This document shows positions 6,038-12,871 of a stretch of DNA of 14,782 bases, one piece after another. The notes under the pieces are model-generated. The model worked only from the letters and a program-made list of their open reading frames with translations, did not search any database and had not been told where the DNA came from. Positions within the stretch are counted from its first letter, which is position 1. Each line of letters opens with the position of its first letter. Position numbers and translations under genes: made by a program. This DNA is from Clostridia bacterium (GTDB lineage: Bacteria > Bacillota_A > Clostridia > Christensenellales > Aristaeellaceae): positions 1-14,782 of the forward strand of contig JAFUPO010000341.1 of NCBI GenBank assembly GCA_017481185.1, given 5' to 3'.

Positions 6038-7477
6038 ATGATGAATCCGATCAAAGCATTCTTTTCAACCGAAAACATGGCTCCCAAAGAGCTGATACGG
6101 GGCGAGATTCCCTCCCAGCGTGAAATATATAAAGCGGTCAGCACCATTGCGATGCCTTCTATGGCGGAGATGGTGCTGATGAGTCTCATTGGCACAGTGG
6201 ACTTAATGATGGTGGGCAGCCTGGGCAGCAGCGCCATAGCATCGGTGGGCCTGACGAGTCAGCCGCGAATGATTATGCTGTCTATGTTCATGGCCTTGAA
6301 CGTGGGCGTAACGGCCATCGTAGCCAGGCGCAAAGGAGAAGGCCGCCGGGAGGATGCCAACAGCACCCTGCGCAATGGTCTGCTATTGGTGATCGCTCTG
6401 TCCTTGATCATGGGCGCGCTGGCTGTGGGCTTGAGAGTGCCGCTGATGTGCCTGGCCGGGGGTAACGAATCCACCCCATATGAGGCGAAAGTATTGGCGG
6501 ATGCGGCGACTTATTTCGGTATTATGATGATGGCGCTGCCGTTAAATGCTATGACTCTGTGCATCAATGCTGCTCAGCGGGGCATCGGCAATACGCGCAC
6601 CACGCTGGTGGTGAACATGACCAGCAATTTGGTGAATGTTGTTTTCAATTATCTTTTGATTGGCGGCAATCTGGGTTTCCCCGCTCTGGGCGTTGCAGGC
6701 GCTGCCATTGCATCGGTGATTGGCATTGCCGTAGGCTTTGGAATGGCGTTGATCACGATCTGCTTTCCTAGGCATGGGGGCGATTTTCTTCATCTGCGCT
6801 TGCGAGATGACTGGCGGTTGCAAAAGGAGAATCTGCTGGCCATCTCCAAGATCGGCGGCAATGCAATGCTGGAGCAGGTAGCGTTGCGAATCGGTTTTTT
6901 CATCCATGCTCGCCTGGTTTTCGGCTTGGGGGCTGAGGTTTACGCAAGCCACCAGATCGTGATTCAGTTTATGACCATTTCCTTCACCTTCGGCGAGGGT
7001 ATCGGTGTGGCCGGTACCTCGCTGGTGGGGCAAATGCTTGGTAGAAAAAGGCCGGATATGGCGATGATCTATGGCAAGGTGAGCCAGCGGATGGGTTTGA
7101 TTGCCGCCCTGATGCTGATGGTGATTTTAAGCCTGTTCCGCTACCCATTGGTAGGGATGTTTGTAACGCCTGAGGAGCAGCACGTTGCCGAGCTGGCGGC
7201 CCAGGTAATGATTATATTGTGCCTGATTTTGCCTGTGCAGAACAGTGCTGTGATCCTCTCCGGCTGCTTGCGCGGGGCAGGGGATACCAAGTTTGTGGCA
7301 AAGATGATGATGCTTTGCGTTATGATTGTGCGGCCTGTTTGCACCTTTTTGGCTGTAAGCGTGCTGGGCGTGGGCCTGGTTGGCGCATGGGTATCCAGTT
7401 TGATTGACATCGCCCTGCGGCAGATTACTTCTTACCAGCGGTTCAGCCGCGGCCAATGGACAAAAATTAGCGTTTGA
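6038..7477 (+). CDS. MATE family membrane transporter (MOP superfamily)
   Basis: A protein of 479 residues and about twelve hydrophobic segments in the MATE family, which usually exports drugs or other compounds in exchange for Na+ or H+. The frame is open from a GTG at 6017, but that overlaps the previous gene; the ATG at 6038 has AAAGG seven bases upstream. The first half contains the typical entry helix (STIAMPSMAEMVLMSLIGTV, DLMMVGSLG), the loop ALNVGVTAIVARRKGEG, and INAAQRGIGNTRTTLVVN. The second half repeats the pattern (GEGIGVAGTSLVGQMLGRKR, LSGCLRGAGDTKFV). The two halves match the internal pseudo-repeat of MATE proteins. It is the third gene of the rfbD operon, 17 bp after the glycosyltransferase, and just before a strong terminator. 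Context suggests a link to polymer export, but a drug-efflux role is equally compatible with the sequence. Confidence 0.9.
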   Translation: MMNPIKAFFSTENMAPKELIRGEIPSQREIYKAVSTIAMPSMAEMVLMSLIGTVDLMMVGSLGSSAIASVGLTSQPRMIMLSMFMALNVGVTAIVARRKGEGRREDANSTLRNGLLLVIALSLIMGALAVGLRVPLMCLAGGNESTPYEAKVLADAATYFGIMMMALPLNAMTLCINAAQRGIGNTRTTLVVNMTSNLVNVVFNYLLIGGNLGFPALGVAGAAIASVIGIAVGFGMALITICFPRHGGDFLHLRLRDDWRLQKENLLAISKIGGNAMLEQVALRIGFFIHARLVFGLGAEVYASHQIVIQFMTISFTFGEGIGVAGTSLVGQMLGRKRPDMAMIYGKVSQRMGLIAALMLMVILSLFRYPLVGMFVTPEEQHVAELAAQVMIILCLILPVQNSAVILSGCLRGAGDTKFVAKMMMLCVMIVRPVCTFLAVSVLGVGLVGAWVSSLIDIALRQITSYQRFSRGQWTKISV

Positions 7478-7494
7478 TATGATAACAGCGTATA

Positions 7495-7538
7495 AAAACG
7501 CCCCCATTCTGCCATGATGACAGCAAAGGGGGCGTTTT
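7495..7538. terminator. Strong bidirectional Rho-independent terminator
   Basis: An 11-bp perfect stem, AAAACGCCCCC (7495-7505) with GGGGGCGTTTT (7528-7538), encloses a 22-base loop holding an inner CTG...CAG pair. Read on the plus strand it ends in TTTT; on the minus strand it ends in TTTTTATA. It stands between two convergent transcription units (rfbD operon on plus, the 7665-10056 genes on minus) and can serve both. Confidence 0.9.
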
Positions 7539-7539
7539 G

Positions 7540-7668
7540 ATGTTGGGTATGTATGTGGAATACCGCAAAAGAAAAAGGTTGCTTCACCAACGAACCAGGG
7601 AGATTGCCCGCAACGGCTGGAAAAGCCTGCTCACCCATTCTCCGAGAAAGCGCTGGTGGCATATTTAA
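7540..7668 (+). CDS. Possible 42-residue basic protein (doubtful)
   Basis: A short open frame starts at ATG 7540, directly after the terminator stem, and ends at TAA 7666-7668, overlapping the end of the convergent minus-strand gene by four bases. The product would be MLGMYVEYRKRKRLLHQRTR followed by a Lys/Arg/Trp-rich tail ending RKRWWHI, very basic and without a signal peptide or membrane helix. AAAGGGGGCG, part of the terminator stem, could act as a weak ribosome binding site. I do not recognise it. The absence of its own promoter and its place behind a terminator argue against it; its main support is an uninterrupted frame filling the gap. Confidence 0.2.
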   Translation: MLGMYVEYRKRKRLLHQRTREIARNGWKSLLTHSPRKRWWHI

Positions 7669-8093
7669 GAATTAGAAGAAGCTTCTTCCTCAGCGCCTTC
7701 AGCGGGGATCTCCATCACAGGCACAGGAACCTCATCCTCCTGAAGGGGCGCCTCTTCAGGCACTTCCATCACAGGGGCGGACGACTCCTCCTCGGGGGCG
7801 GGAGCCTCTTCCTCCACGTTGGAATAGCGCTGGGCCTTTAGCTCGTTGAGTTCCTCATCCAGGCGGCTCAGCTCTTCCAAAAGGTCAGCTAAAGGCTGAG
7901 GGAAGCTTTCACCCTTCTGCCACAGATCATAAGCCATCATGCCGAAGTCAGCCAGGATCTCACGGCGGCGATTCTCCAAGGTCAGCTCGTTGACCTTTTG
8001 CTTGGTGTTCGCAGCAATGCTGGAGGCGGTGTTGCTGACAGCTTCCATGCCCTTGAGCCAGGTTTTTTTCAGAGAATCAAAAATGTCTGCCAT
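7665..8093 (-). CDS. Small cytosolic coiled-coil protein with acidic Pro/Glu tail, function unknown
   Basis: The product is 142 residues with no signal peptide. Residues 1-92 look fully helical (MADIFDSLKKTWLKGMEAV..., then ELTLENRRREILADFGMMAYDLWQKG and a heptad-like LLEELSRLDEELNELKAQ), similar in layout to small Firmicutes proteins that carry a zinc ribbon after such a helix; no Cys pairs occur here. Residues 93-142 are a low-complexity acidic tail with an imperfect repeat, APVMEVPEEAP and VPVMEIPAEGA. The ATG has AAAAGGAGCG upstream. Only 15 bp separate it from the stop of the secreted-protein gene, so the two are probably cotranscribed. I do not assign a function. It ends before the bidirectional terminator at 7495-7538. 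Confidence 0.75.
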   Translation of the reverse strand: MADIFDSLKKTWLKGMEAVSNTASSIAANTKQKVNELTLENRRREILADFGMMAYDLWQKGESFPQPLADLLEELSRLDEELNELKAQRYSNVEEEAPAPEEESSAPVMEVPEEAPLQEDEVPVPVMEIPAEGAEEEASSNS

Positions 8094-8108
8094 AATAATT
8101 CGCTCCTT

Positions 8109-9134
8109 TTACTCATATTTATACAGGTCATCACGCAGGCGATACAGCGTAGCGCCGCGCTTTTTTGTGTTGATGCAGTTGACGAACCATTCGGCCGTAG
8201 CATCCGCGTCATACTGGAGGTATCCCCAGCGAACGCCATCTATTCGCTTGCCGCGCATATTGCTGTCCGTCCAGTGGAGCATGGTGGTGGAGGGGTTGTA
8301 GTCCTTGATAAAGAACAGGGAATGGGGGCCGTTTCCGCCGCCGTAGTTGCCGACCATCTGAAAAAAATCTCCTCGCTGCACCTGCTCCAACATGGCGTAA
8401 GCAATCTGAGCATTTTCTTCTTTGGTCAGGTCATTGTCATACTTGAACTGGGCAACAATTTCAAAGGGACAGCCGTCGGAGGCCTCAGCAGGCGCCCACT
8501 CAATACCATAATCATAGGGAGCGCAATTGGCCTTTGTGTTGTTCTTAGGCATGAACATAGCAAGCTCGGGGAAGGCGGCCATGCGATAGTCAGCCTTGTA
8601 GGTATCAAAGAGGCGCATCACGAAGTTTTTGTAAACGCCAATGTCTGTATCCGACTCAGCACGTGCAAATGTAAACCTGGATTGTGTGGAATTCATCTTA
8701 GCCAAGGCGATCATTCGCTCAATGAACTCCTCCTTGGGAGAGAGCACCTGCAAAAGGGTCTGAGCTGCTTGGCCCGCGCCGTCAGCCTCAGAATAGCCTA
8801 CGACGGCTACAGTGAGGGGCTCAGAAAAGCGCTCGGGCAGCTGGAACGTGTAATCAAAAGCATCGCCCTGTTGACTTTGCGAGAGCACAACGCCGCTAGG
8901 GGAGGTAAGCGTCACCTGAATGGAGCCGGTATTGCGGCCCTGGGCAGCAACGCGCAGCGTTCCGCCAACAGCATAGCTCTCTATGCCAGTGGGAGAAGTT
9001 ACGGTAATTTGAGGCAAGGGCTGCGCAGGCGCAAAGAGAACCTCTTCATCCTCCTGCGACAGCGCGGCGCTGGTGCAGCTAAAGAGCAGGAGAAGGAAAC
9101 CGATAGCAAAGAAGCGTTTTTTCAGGATCCTCAC
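8109..9134 (-). CDS. Exported or lipoprotein-like protein with Ig-like and amidase-like (NlpC/P60- or CHAP-type fold?) domains
   Basis: A 341-residue protein of unknown function. Residues 1-26 are an export signal (MRILKKRFFAIGFLLLLFSC...); LFSC at 17-20 is a near-lipobox with Phe at an unusual position, so it may be a lipoprotein or cleaved after ALS. Residues about 41-114 look like a beta-sandwich with repeated TSPSG/TSPTG turns. The C-terminal half (about 135-341) has the look of a papain-like cell-wall amidase: DIGVYKNFVMRLF (164-176), then RGDFFQM (254-260), GPHSLFFIKDYN (269-280) and LHWTDSN (286-292), which would supply His271 and Asp290. The expected nucleophile position is Tyr168 rather than Cys, so activity is doubtful; Cys204, Cys222 and Cys320 exist elsewhere. 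The start is uncertain: GTG at 9134 is the only standard codon in frame, but its AAGAAGG lies directly against it. Confidence 0.7.
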   Translation of the reverse strand: MRILKKRFFAIGFLLLLFSCTSAALSQEDEEVLFAPAQPLPQITVTSPTGIESYAVGGTLRVAAQGRNTGSIQVTLTSPSGVVLSQSQQGDAFDYTFQLPERFSEPLTVAVVGYSEADGAGQAAQTLLQVLSPKEEFIERMIALAKMNSTQSRFTFARAESDTDIGVYKNFVMRLFDTYKADYRMAAFPELAMFMPKNNTKANCAPYDYGIEWAPAEASDGCPFEIVAQFKYDNDLTKEENAQIAYAMLEQVQRGDFFQMVGNYGGGNGPHSLFFIKDYNPSTTMLHWTDSNMRGKRIDGVRWGYLQYDADATAEWFVNCINTKKRGATLYRLRDDLYKYE

Positions 9135-9189
9135 CTTCTTTCGTTAGACTCAAATATAAAACGGTTGAAATAGGCGAAAGCTTGCATAT

Positions 9190-10056
9190 TTACCAGAATA
9201 GGCTTAAGCGGCCCTGCTGGCTTTCAAATTCAGCCTCGTCCAGAGGAAAAATCTCGCCGTCGGCATTTAAACGCATCCCCTTGGATTTGAGCCGGCAGGA
9301 TCGGCAACGGTAATGGGTGGTAATGTCAAATTTGAGAATCGTGCCTTTGAGCAGGCCGTGTAGATACCCCGGCAATCGCCAGCGGGGAACAGCCTTGAGC
9401 ACTACCACATCCAGCAGATGATCATCCATCTGAGCGCAGGGGGCAATGGCAATACCGCCGCCAAATACGCCGCCGTTGGCAACGGCGCAGATGAGAACCT
9501 CATCGTTGATCGTTGTGCCGTTATCCAACACCAATTCAACCGGCACAGGCTTGTAAGCGAAGATGGCGCGGATCACCCCGTAAAGGTAGGGCAGAATACC
9601 GCGAACATATTTTTTGGCCTTTTCCGCAAAATCCAGGGTCAGCACATCAAAGCCAGTTCCGCACACATTGAGAAAAAGGCGATCGTTTAATTTGCCTGTA
9701 TCCACATTGCGGGGCTCATGGGTTAGAATGAAGTTTAGGGCGGCCAGAGGATCCTTGGAGATTTTTGCGGTTTTAATAAAATCGTTGCCCGTGCCCGCTG
9801 GGATCAGGCCCATGGGCACGCCAGTATCCATCAGGCCGCAAGCCACCTCAAAAGCCGTTCCATCGCCACCGATAGCAATCACAGCCTTGGCCCCCTCTGC
9901 AGCGGCCTGAGCAGCCAGCGCCTGGCCTTGGCCAGGCCTTTCGGTTAAGAAAGTTTTAAAGGGCAGGCCCTTTTCAGCCAGTTCTTTTTCGACCAGCGCT
10001 CTGGCTTGCTGGGCACGTCCATTGCCTGCAACTGGATTCACGATGAGACTATACAC
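9190..10056 (-). CDS. YegS/DagK-family lipid kinase (diacylglycerol kinase catalytic domain)
   Basis: A soluble 288-residue kinase of the diacylglycerol/sphingosine kinase-like family. The frame is open up to 10185, but the first 43 residues look like translated promoter DNA and the family starts at the YSLIVNP strand, so GTG at 10056 is chosen, with GAGGGG nine bases upstream. Key motifs are SLIVNPVAGNGRA (3-15), the ATP-binding AIGGDGTAFE (61-70) and LIPAGTGNDFIKT (84-96). Later conserved pieces are NVCGTGFD and VANGGVFGGGIAIAP. The end, SKGMRLNADGEIFPLD, carries the typical xxDGE motif. Members phosphorylate lipid substrates such as diacylglycerol, feeding phosphatidic acid and phospholipid or lipoteichoic acid recycling. 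The substrate is by family only. It is upstream of the secreted-protein gene on the same strand (55 bp gap) and divergent from the amino acid transporter operon. Confidence 0.88.
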   Translation of the reverse strand: MYSLIVNPVAGNGRAQQARALVEKELAEKGLPFKTFLTERPGQGQALAAQAAAEGAKAVIAIGGDGTAFEVACGLMDTGVPMGLIPAGTGNDFIKTAKISKDPLAALNFILTHEPRNVDTGKLNDRLFLNVCGTGFDVLTLDFAEKAKKYVRGILPYLYGVIRAIFAYKPVPVELVLDNGTTINDEVLICAVANGGVFGGGIAIAPCAQMDDHLLDVVVLKAVPRWRLPGYLHGLLKGTILKFDITTHYRCRSCRLKSKGMRLNADGEIFPLDEAEFESQQGRLSLFW

Positions 10057-10084
10057 GCATATCAACCCCTCAAATTTCCTATTT

Positions 10085-10113
10085 AATTTAGCGCATTTTG
10101 GCGAAAAAGTAAA
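10085..10113 (-). promoter_or_regulatory. Possible promoter of the lipid kinase gene
   Basis: On the minus strand TTTACT (plus 10108-10113) and TAAATT (10085-10090) are 17 bp apart, each matching four of six consensus bases. The predicted start would be about 20 nt before the GTG at 10056. The area is AT-rich, so chance matches are likely. Confidence 0.35.
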
Positions 10114-10171
10114 TAGAAAATGTCGCGGATGTATAAAATCTATGCATATTTCAAGTTTATGCAGTATAAAC

Positions 10172-10183
10172 GGATTTAAATCC
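10172..10183. promoter_or_regulatory. Perfect 12-bp palindrome upstream of the transporter promoter, possible operator
   Basis: GGATTTAAATCC is a perfect palindrome ending 32 bp before the -35 box at 10216. The upstream stretch also holds GTATAAA twice (10131-10137 and 10164-10170) and TATGCA twice (10141-10146 and 10158-10163). The position would suit an activator or a shared repressor for the two divergent genes; no regulator is encoded nearby. Confidence 0.3.
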
Positions 10184-10215
10184 AAAAATGCGTGAATAAA
10201 AATTCAAATACCCTA

Positions 10216-10244
10216 TTGACAAACAATGGCTGGGGGGGTATACT
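10216..10244 (+). promoter_or_regulatory. Strong sigma-70 promoter of the amino acid importer operon
   Basis: A perfect TTGACA (10216-10221) and TATACT (10239-10244) are separated by exactly 17 bp, the best promoter in the window. The spacer ends in seven consecutive G. The expected start is near 10251, giving a leader of about 40 nt with AAGGAGG before the ATG at 10291. Confidence 0.85.
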
Positions 10245-10290
10245 ACACACGTTCCCAAGAAAAGTGATTATTTTAAGGAGGATATCTACG

Positions 10291-11040
10291 ATGAAAAAGT
10301 TGACTGCTCTTGTGCTGGCTATTATGATGATGGCTGGCGTGGTTTCTGCTCTGGCTGAAGATACGCTGCTCTGGGCCACTAATGCCGAATTCCCCCCCTA
10401 TGAGATGGTTGAGGGCGGCGAAGTTGTGGGCATCGACGCTGACATCGCGGCTGCTATTGCTGAAAAGCTGGGCATGAAGGTTGATGTTGAAAACATGGAG
10501 TTCGATTCCATCATCTCTTCCGTTAAGGGCGGCAAGGTCGATATGGCTCTGGCTGGCATGACCGTGACCGATGAGCGCTTGGAAGAAGTGAACTTCACCA
10601 GCACCTACGCTACCGGCGTGCAGGTGATCATCGTTAAGGAAGGCAGCCCCCTCACCTCTCCCGACCAGCTGAACGCTCCTGGCGCCAACCATACTGTCGG
10701 CGTGCAGCTGAGCACCACCGGCGATATGTTCGCCACCTGGAATATTGAGGATGAAGGCTTGGGCACTGTGGATCGCTATGCCAAGGGCGCTGACGCTGTG
10801 ATGGCTCTGAAGAATGGCAAGGTTGACTGCGTTATCATCGACAACGAGCCCGCTAAGGTTTTCGTTTCTGAAAACGAAGGTCTGAAGATCCTGGAAACCG
10901 CCTATGTGACTGAGGAATATGCCATCGCTATCGCCAAGGAAAATGTGGATCTGTACAACAAGGTTGAAAATGCTCTGCAGGAAATGCTGAAGGACGGCAC
11001 CGTGCAGGCTATCCTGGACAAGTGGATCAAGGCTGAATAA
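10291..11040 (+). CDS. Polar amino acid ABC importer, substrate-binding protein (SBP family 3)
   Basis: A 249-residue extracellular amino acid-binding protein. The frame opens at 10192, but the ATG at 10291 has AAGGAGG ten bases upstream and begins a clear signal peptide (MKKLTALVLA, hydrophobic core, cleavage likely after ALA at 20-22). The fold is SBP family 3: ATNAEFPPYEM (29-39), GIDADIAAAIAEKLGM (47-62), DSIISSVKGGKVDMALAGMT (72-91), then DERLEEVNFT (94-103) whose Arg96 usually grips the substrate carboxylate, STTGD (141-145) and IDNEPA (183-188) whose Asp184 usually holds the amino group. There is no Cys lipobox, unusual for a Gram-positive binding protein. Codons are strongly biased (mostly AAG for Lys, GGC for Gly), suggesting high expression, in line with the promoter. 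The transported amino acid cannot be deduced. Confidence 0.92.
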   Translation: MKKLTALVLAIMMMAGVVSALAEDTLLWATNAEFPPYEMVEGGEVVGIDADIAAAIAEKLGMKVDVENMEFDSIISSVKGGKVDMALAGMTVTDERLEEVNFTSTYATGVQVIIVKEGSPLTSPDQLNAPGANHTVGVQLSTTGDMFATWNIEDEGLGTVDRYAKGADAVMALKNGKVDCVIIDNEPAKVFVSENEGLKILETAYVTEEYAIAIAKENVDLYNKVENALQEMLKDGTVQAILDKWIKAE

Positions 11041-11057
11041 TAAAGCTGCCTTTACCT

Positions 11058-11084
11058 GGGGCGGAGCAATCCGCCCCGGTTTTT
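11058..11084 (+). terminator. Intra-operon Rho-independent terminator after the binding-protein gene
   Basis: GGGGCGGA (11058-11065) pairs perfectly with TCCGCCCC (11070-11077) around a GCAA tetraloop, then GG and five T. It lies 18 bp after the binding-protein stop and 27 bp before the permease start. No other promoter is seen before the permease, so partial read-through is the likely way permease and ATPase are expressed at lower levels. Confidence 0.85.
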
Positions 11085-11110
11085 GCGTTTAATCGAAAGG
11101 AGAAGTACAC

Positions 11111-11899
11111 GTGCGGATTTCCGAAACCATGCAACAGTGGCTTGATACTGCGCCGGATTGGCTTCTGAATGGGCCTGAATGGCTGCACGATATAGGCTAC
11201 GATTTTTTCAAATCCTTCATCTATGATAACCGCTGGGAACAATACCTGGAGGGCCTGGGCAACACGCTGCTGCTCACCTTCCTGTCTTTGGCGGTAGGTA
11301 TTATTCTTGGCGTCATCGTTGCACTTGTACGTGTCTCCTGGGATAAGAACCGTGAAGAAATGCGCCCCGGTATCAGCAAAGCTCTGCTTTGGTTGGCGAA
11401 TACGATTTCTAAGGCATACTTAACGGTGATCCGCGGCACCCCCGTGGTAGTGCAGATCATGATCATCTTCTTCGTTATCATGGCCTCCAGCAATAATAAG
11501 CTGCTGGCAGGTGTGACCGCCTTTGGTATCAACTCTGGCGCCTACGTAGCTGAGATCATCCGCGGCGGCATTATGAGCATTGATAAGGGGCAGTTTGAAG
11601 CAGGCCGCAGCCTGGGCTTTGGCTATATCCCCACCATGCAGCTGATCATTGTGCCCCAGGCCTTTAAAACGGTGCTGCCCACCTTGGTCAACGAGTTTAT
11701 CGTGCTTTTGAAGGAAACGGCTGTGGCGGGTTATGTAGGCATGACGGATTTGACCCGTGCGGCTAACATTGTTCGCGGCGTATCCTATGTGGATTTTATG
11801 CCCCTTCTGGGCGCTGCGGTGATCTACCTCATCATGGTGATGTTCTTCACCTGGCTGATGGGCAAGCTGGAAAGGAGGCTGCGTACCAGTGAGCGGTAA
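11111..11899 (+). CDS. Polar amino acid ABC importer, permease (HisM/GlnP family)
   Basis: A 262-residue integral membrane permease. The start is the GTG at 11111, eight bases after AAAGGAG; the next ATG (residue 7) has no comparable site. An amphipathic N-terminus (1-45) precedes the first helix, [18 protein letters not shown] (51-68). [14 protein letters not shown] (108-121) is the family hallmark, and [12 protein letters not shown] (143-154) with [16 protein letters not shown] (156-171) forms the EAA coupling loop that contacts the ATPase. The final helices include [14 protein letters not shown] (201-214). A polar insert of about 20 residues (76-98) sits in the first cytoplasmic loop. One permease gene only is present, so the transporter is likely a homodimer. 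The last 11 bases overlap the ATPase gene, indicating translational coupling. Confidence 0.93.
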   Translation: MRISETMQQWLDTAPDWLLNGPEWLHDIGYDFFKSFIYDNRWEQYLEGLGNTLLLTFLSLAVGIILGVIVALVRVSWDKNREEMRPGISKALLWLANTISKAYLTVIRGTPVVVQIMIIFFVIMASSNNKLLAGVTAFGINSGAYVAEIIRGGIMSIDKGQFEAGRSLGFGYIPTMQLIIVPQAFKTVLPTLVNEFIVLLKETAVAGYVGMTDLTRAANIVRGVSYVDFMPLLGAAVIYLIMVMFFTWLMGKLERRLRTSER

Positions 11900-12635
11900 T
11901 GATGTGATCATTTCTGTGAAAGACCTGCACAAGCAGTTTGCAGGCGGCGTTGTTAAGGCGCTGAACGGCGTTTCTGCCGACATTAAGAGAGGCGAAGTGG
12001 TCGTGGTCATCGGCCCTTCCGGCAGCGGCAAGTCCACTTTTCTGCGCTGTCTGAACCTGTTGGAAGTACCCACACAGGGCACCATCACCTTTGAAGGGGT
12101 GGACATCACTGATAAAAAGGTGAATATCAACATTCATCGGCAAAAGATGGGCATGGTATTTCAGCACTTTAACCTGTTTCCCAATATGACGGTGCTTAAA
12201 AATATGACCCTGGCCCCTGTGAAGCTTCTGGGTAAGTCTAAGCAGGAGGCGGAAGCTGCCGCCATGAAGCTGCTGGAACGAGTTAACCTGGCGGATCGTG
12301 CCAACGCTTACCCAGGCCAGCTTTCCGGCGGCCAGAAGCAGCGTATCGCTATCGTTCGCGCCCTCTGCATGGAACCCCAGGTGATGCTCTTTGACGAGCC
12401 CACCAGCGCCCTGGATCCTGAAATGGTAGGGGAGGTGCTGGATGTGATGAAGCAGCTGGCAGAGGATGGCATGACCATGGTGGTGGTCACCCATGAGATG
12501 GGCTTCGCCAAGGAAGTAGCCAGCCGCGTAATCTTTATGGATGAGGGCCAGATCGTTGAAACAGGCACGCCCTTTGAGGTGTTTGATACGCCCCAGCAGG
12601 CCCGCACCAAGGATTTCCTTCGCAAGGTGCTGTGA
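11889..12635 (+). CDS. Polar amino acid ABC importer, ATP-binding protein (GlnQ/HisP type)
   Basis: A 248-residue cytosolic ATPase that powers the importer. It starts at GTG 11889, inside the end of the permease gene, with AAAGGAGG ten bases upstream. All ABC motifs are intact: Walker [10 protein letters not shown] (42-50), Q-loop Gln92 in [10 protein letters not shown], signature LSGGQKQR (145-152), Walker [15 protein letters not shown] (165-178) and H-loop His202 in VVTHEMGFA. The [13 protein letters not shown] segment is typical of the polar amino acid subgroup. The stop TGA shares one base with the ATG of the following DUF1653 gene. Confidence 0.95.
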   Translation: MSGNDVIISVKDLHKQFAGGVVKALNGVSADIKRGEVVVVIGPSGSGKSTFLRCLNLLEVPTQGTITFEGVDITDKKVNINIHRQKMGMVFQHFNLFPNMTVLKNMTLAPVKLLGKSKQEAEAAAMKLLERVNLADRANAYPGQLSGGQKQRIAIVRALCMEPQVMLFDEPTSALDPEMVGEVLDVMKQLAEDGMTMVVVTHEMGFAKEVASRVIFMDEGQIVETGTPFEVFDTPQQARTKDFLRKVL

Positions 12636-12871
12636 TGAACGAATTGAAACCAGGCATTTATCGCCATTTTAAGGGAAACAAATATCGCCTGTTGTATGTG
12701 GCAAAACATTCAGAAACGCTTGAGGAAATGGTGGTTTACCAGGCCTTGTATGGCGAGAGGGGCTACTGGGTTCGCCCTGCCTCCATGTGGACGGAGCAGG
12801 TAACCCGCGAAGGCAAAACCTTTCCCCGCTTCACCTATATAGGTTCGGATACGCAAGAGGAGGAGACATAA
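12635..12871 (+). CDS. DUF1653 family protein
   Basis: A 78-residue single-domain protein of family DUF1653 (PF07866): GIYRHFKGNKYRLLYVAKHS at 7-26, VVYQALYGERGYWVRP (33-48) and a late FPRFTYIG match the usual YxHFKGxxY...A.HSET...VVYQALYG...WVRP...RF pattern. It has no membrane segment or signal; the family is small, beta-rich and of unknown function. The ATG at 12635 overlaps the ATPase stop (TGATG); a GTG one codon before is possible but has no advantage. It ends on TAA 12869-12871, sharing one base with mtnN. So it lies translationally coupled between an amino acid transporter ATPase and a nucleosidase. Confidence 0.85.
   Translation: MNELKPGIYRHFKGNKYRLLYVAKHSETLEEMVVYQALYGERGYWVRPASMWTEQVTREGKTFPRFTYIGSDTQEEET

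Noticed and set aside
7998..9173. 391-codon open frame on the plus strand
   Set aside because: It lies antisense over the exported protein gene (8109-9134, minus), has no ribosome binding site, and its translation shows no domain. The minus-strand frame has a signal peptide and coherent domains.
9190..10185. Longer version of the lipid kinase starting at 10185
   Set aside because: The extra 43 residues do not match the family, cross the likely promoter, and have no ribosome binding site; GTG at 10056 fits both the family start and a GAGGGG site.
10192..10290. Upstream extension of the binding-protein gene
   Set aside because: It would translate through the TTGACA/TATACT promoter and push the signal peptide inside the protein.
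11420..12494. Two long minus-strand open frames (237 and 215 codons)
   Set aside because: Both are antisense to the permease and ATPase genes, and their His/Gln-rich translations are typical of reverse reading of codon-biased genes.
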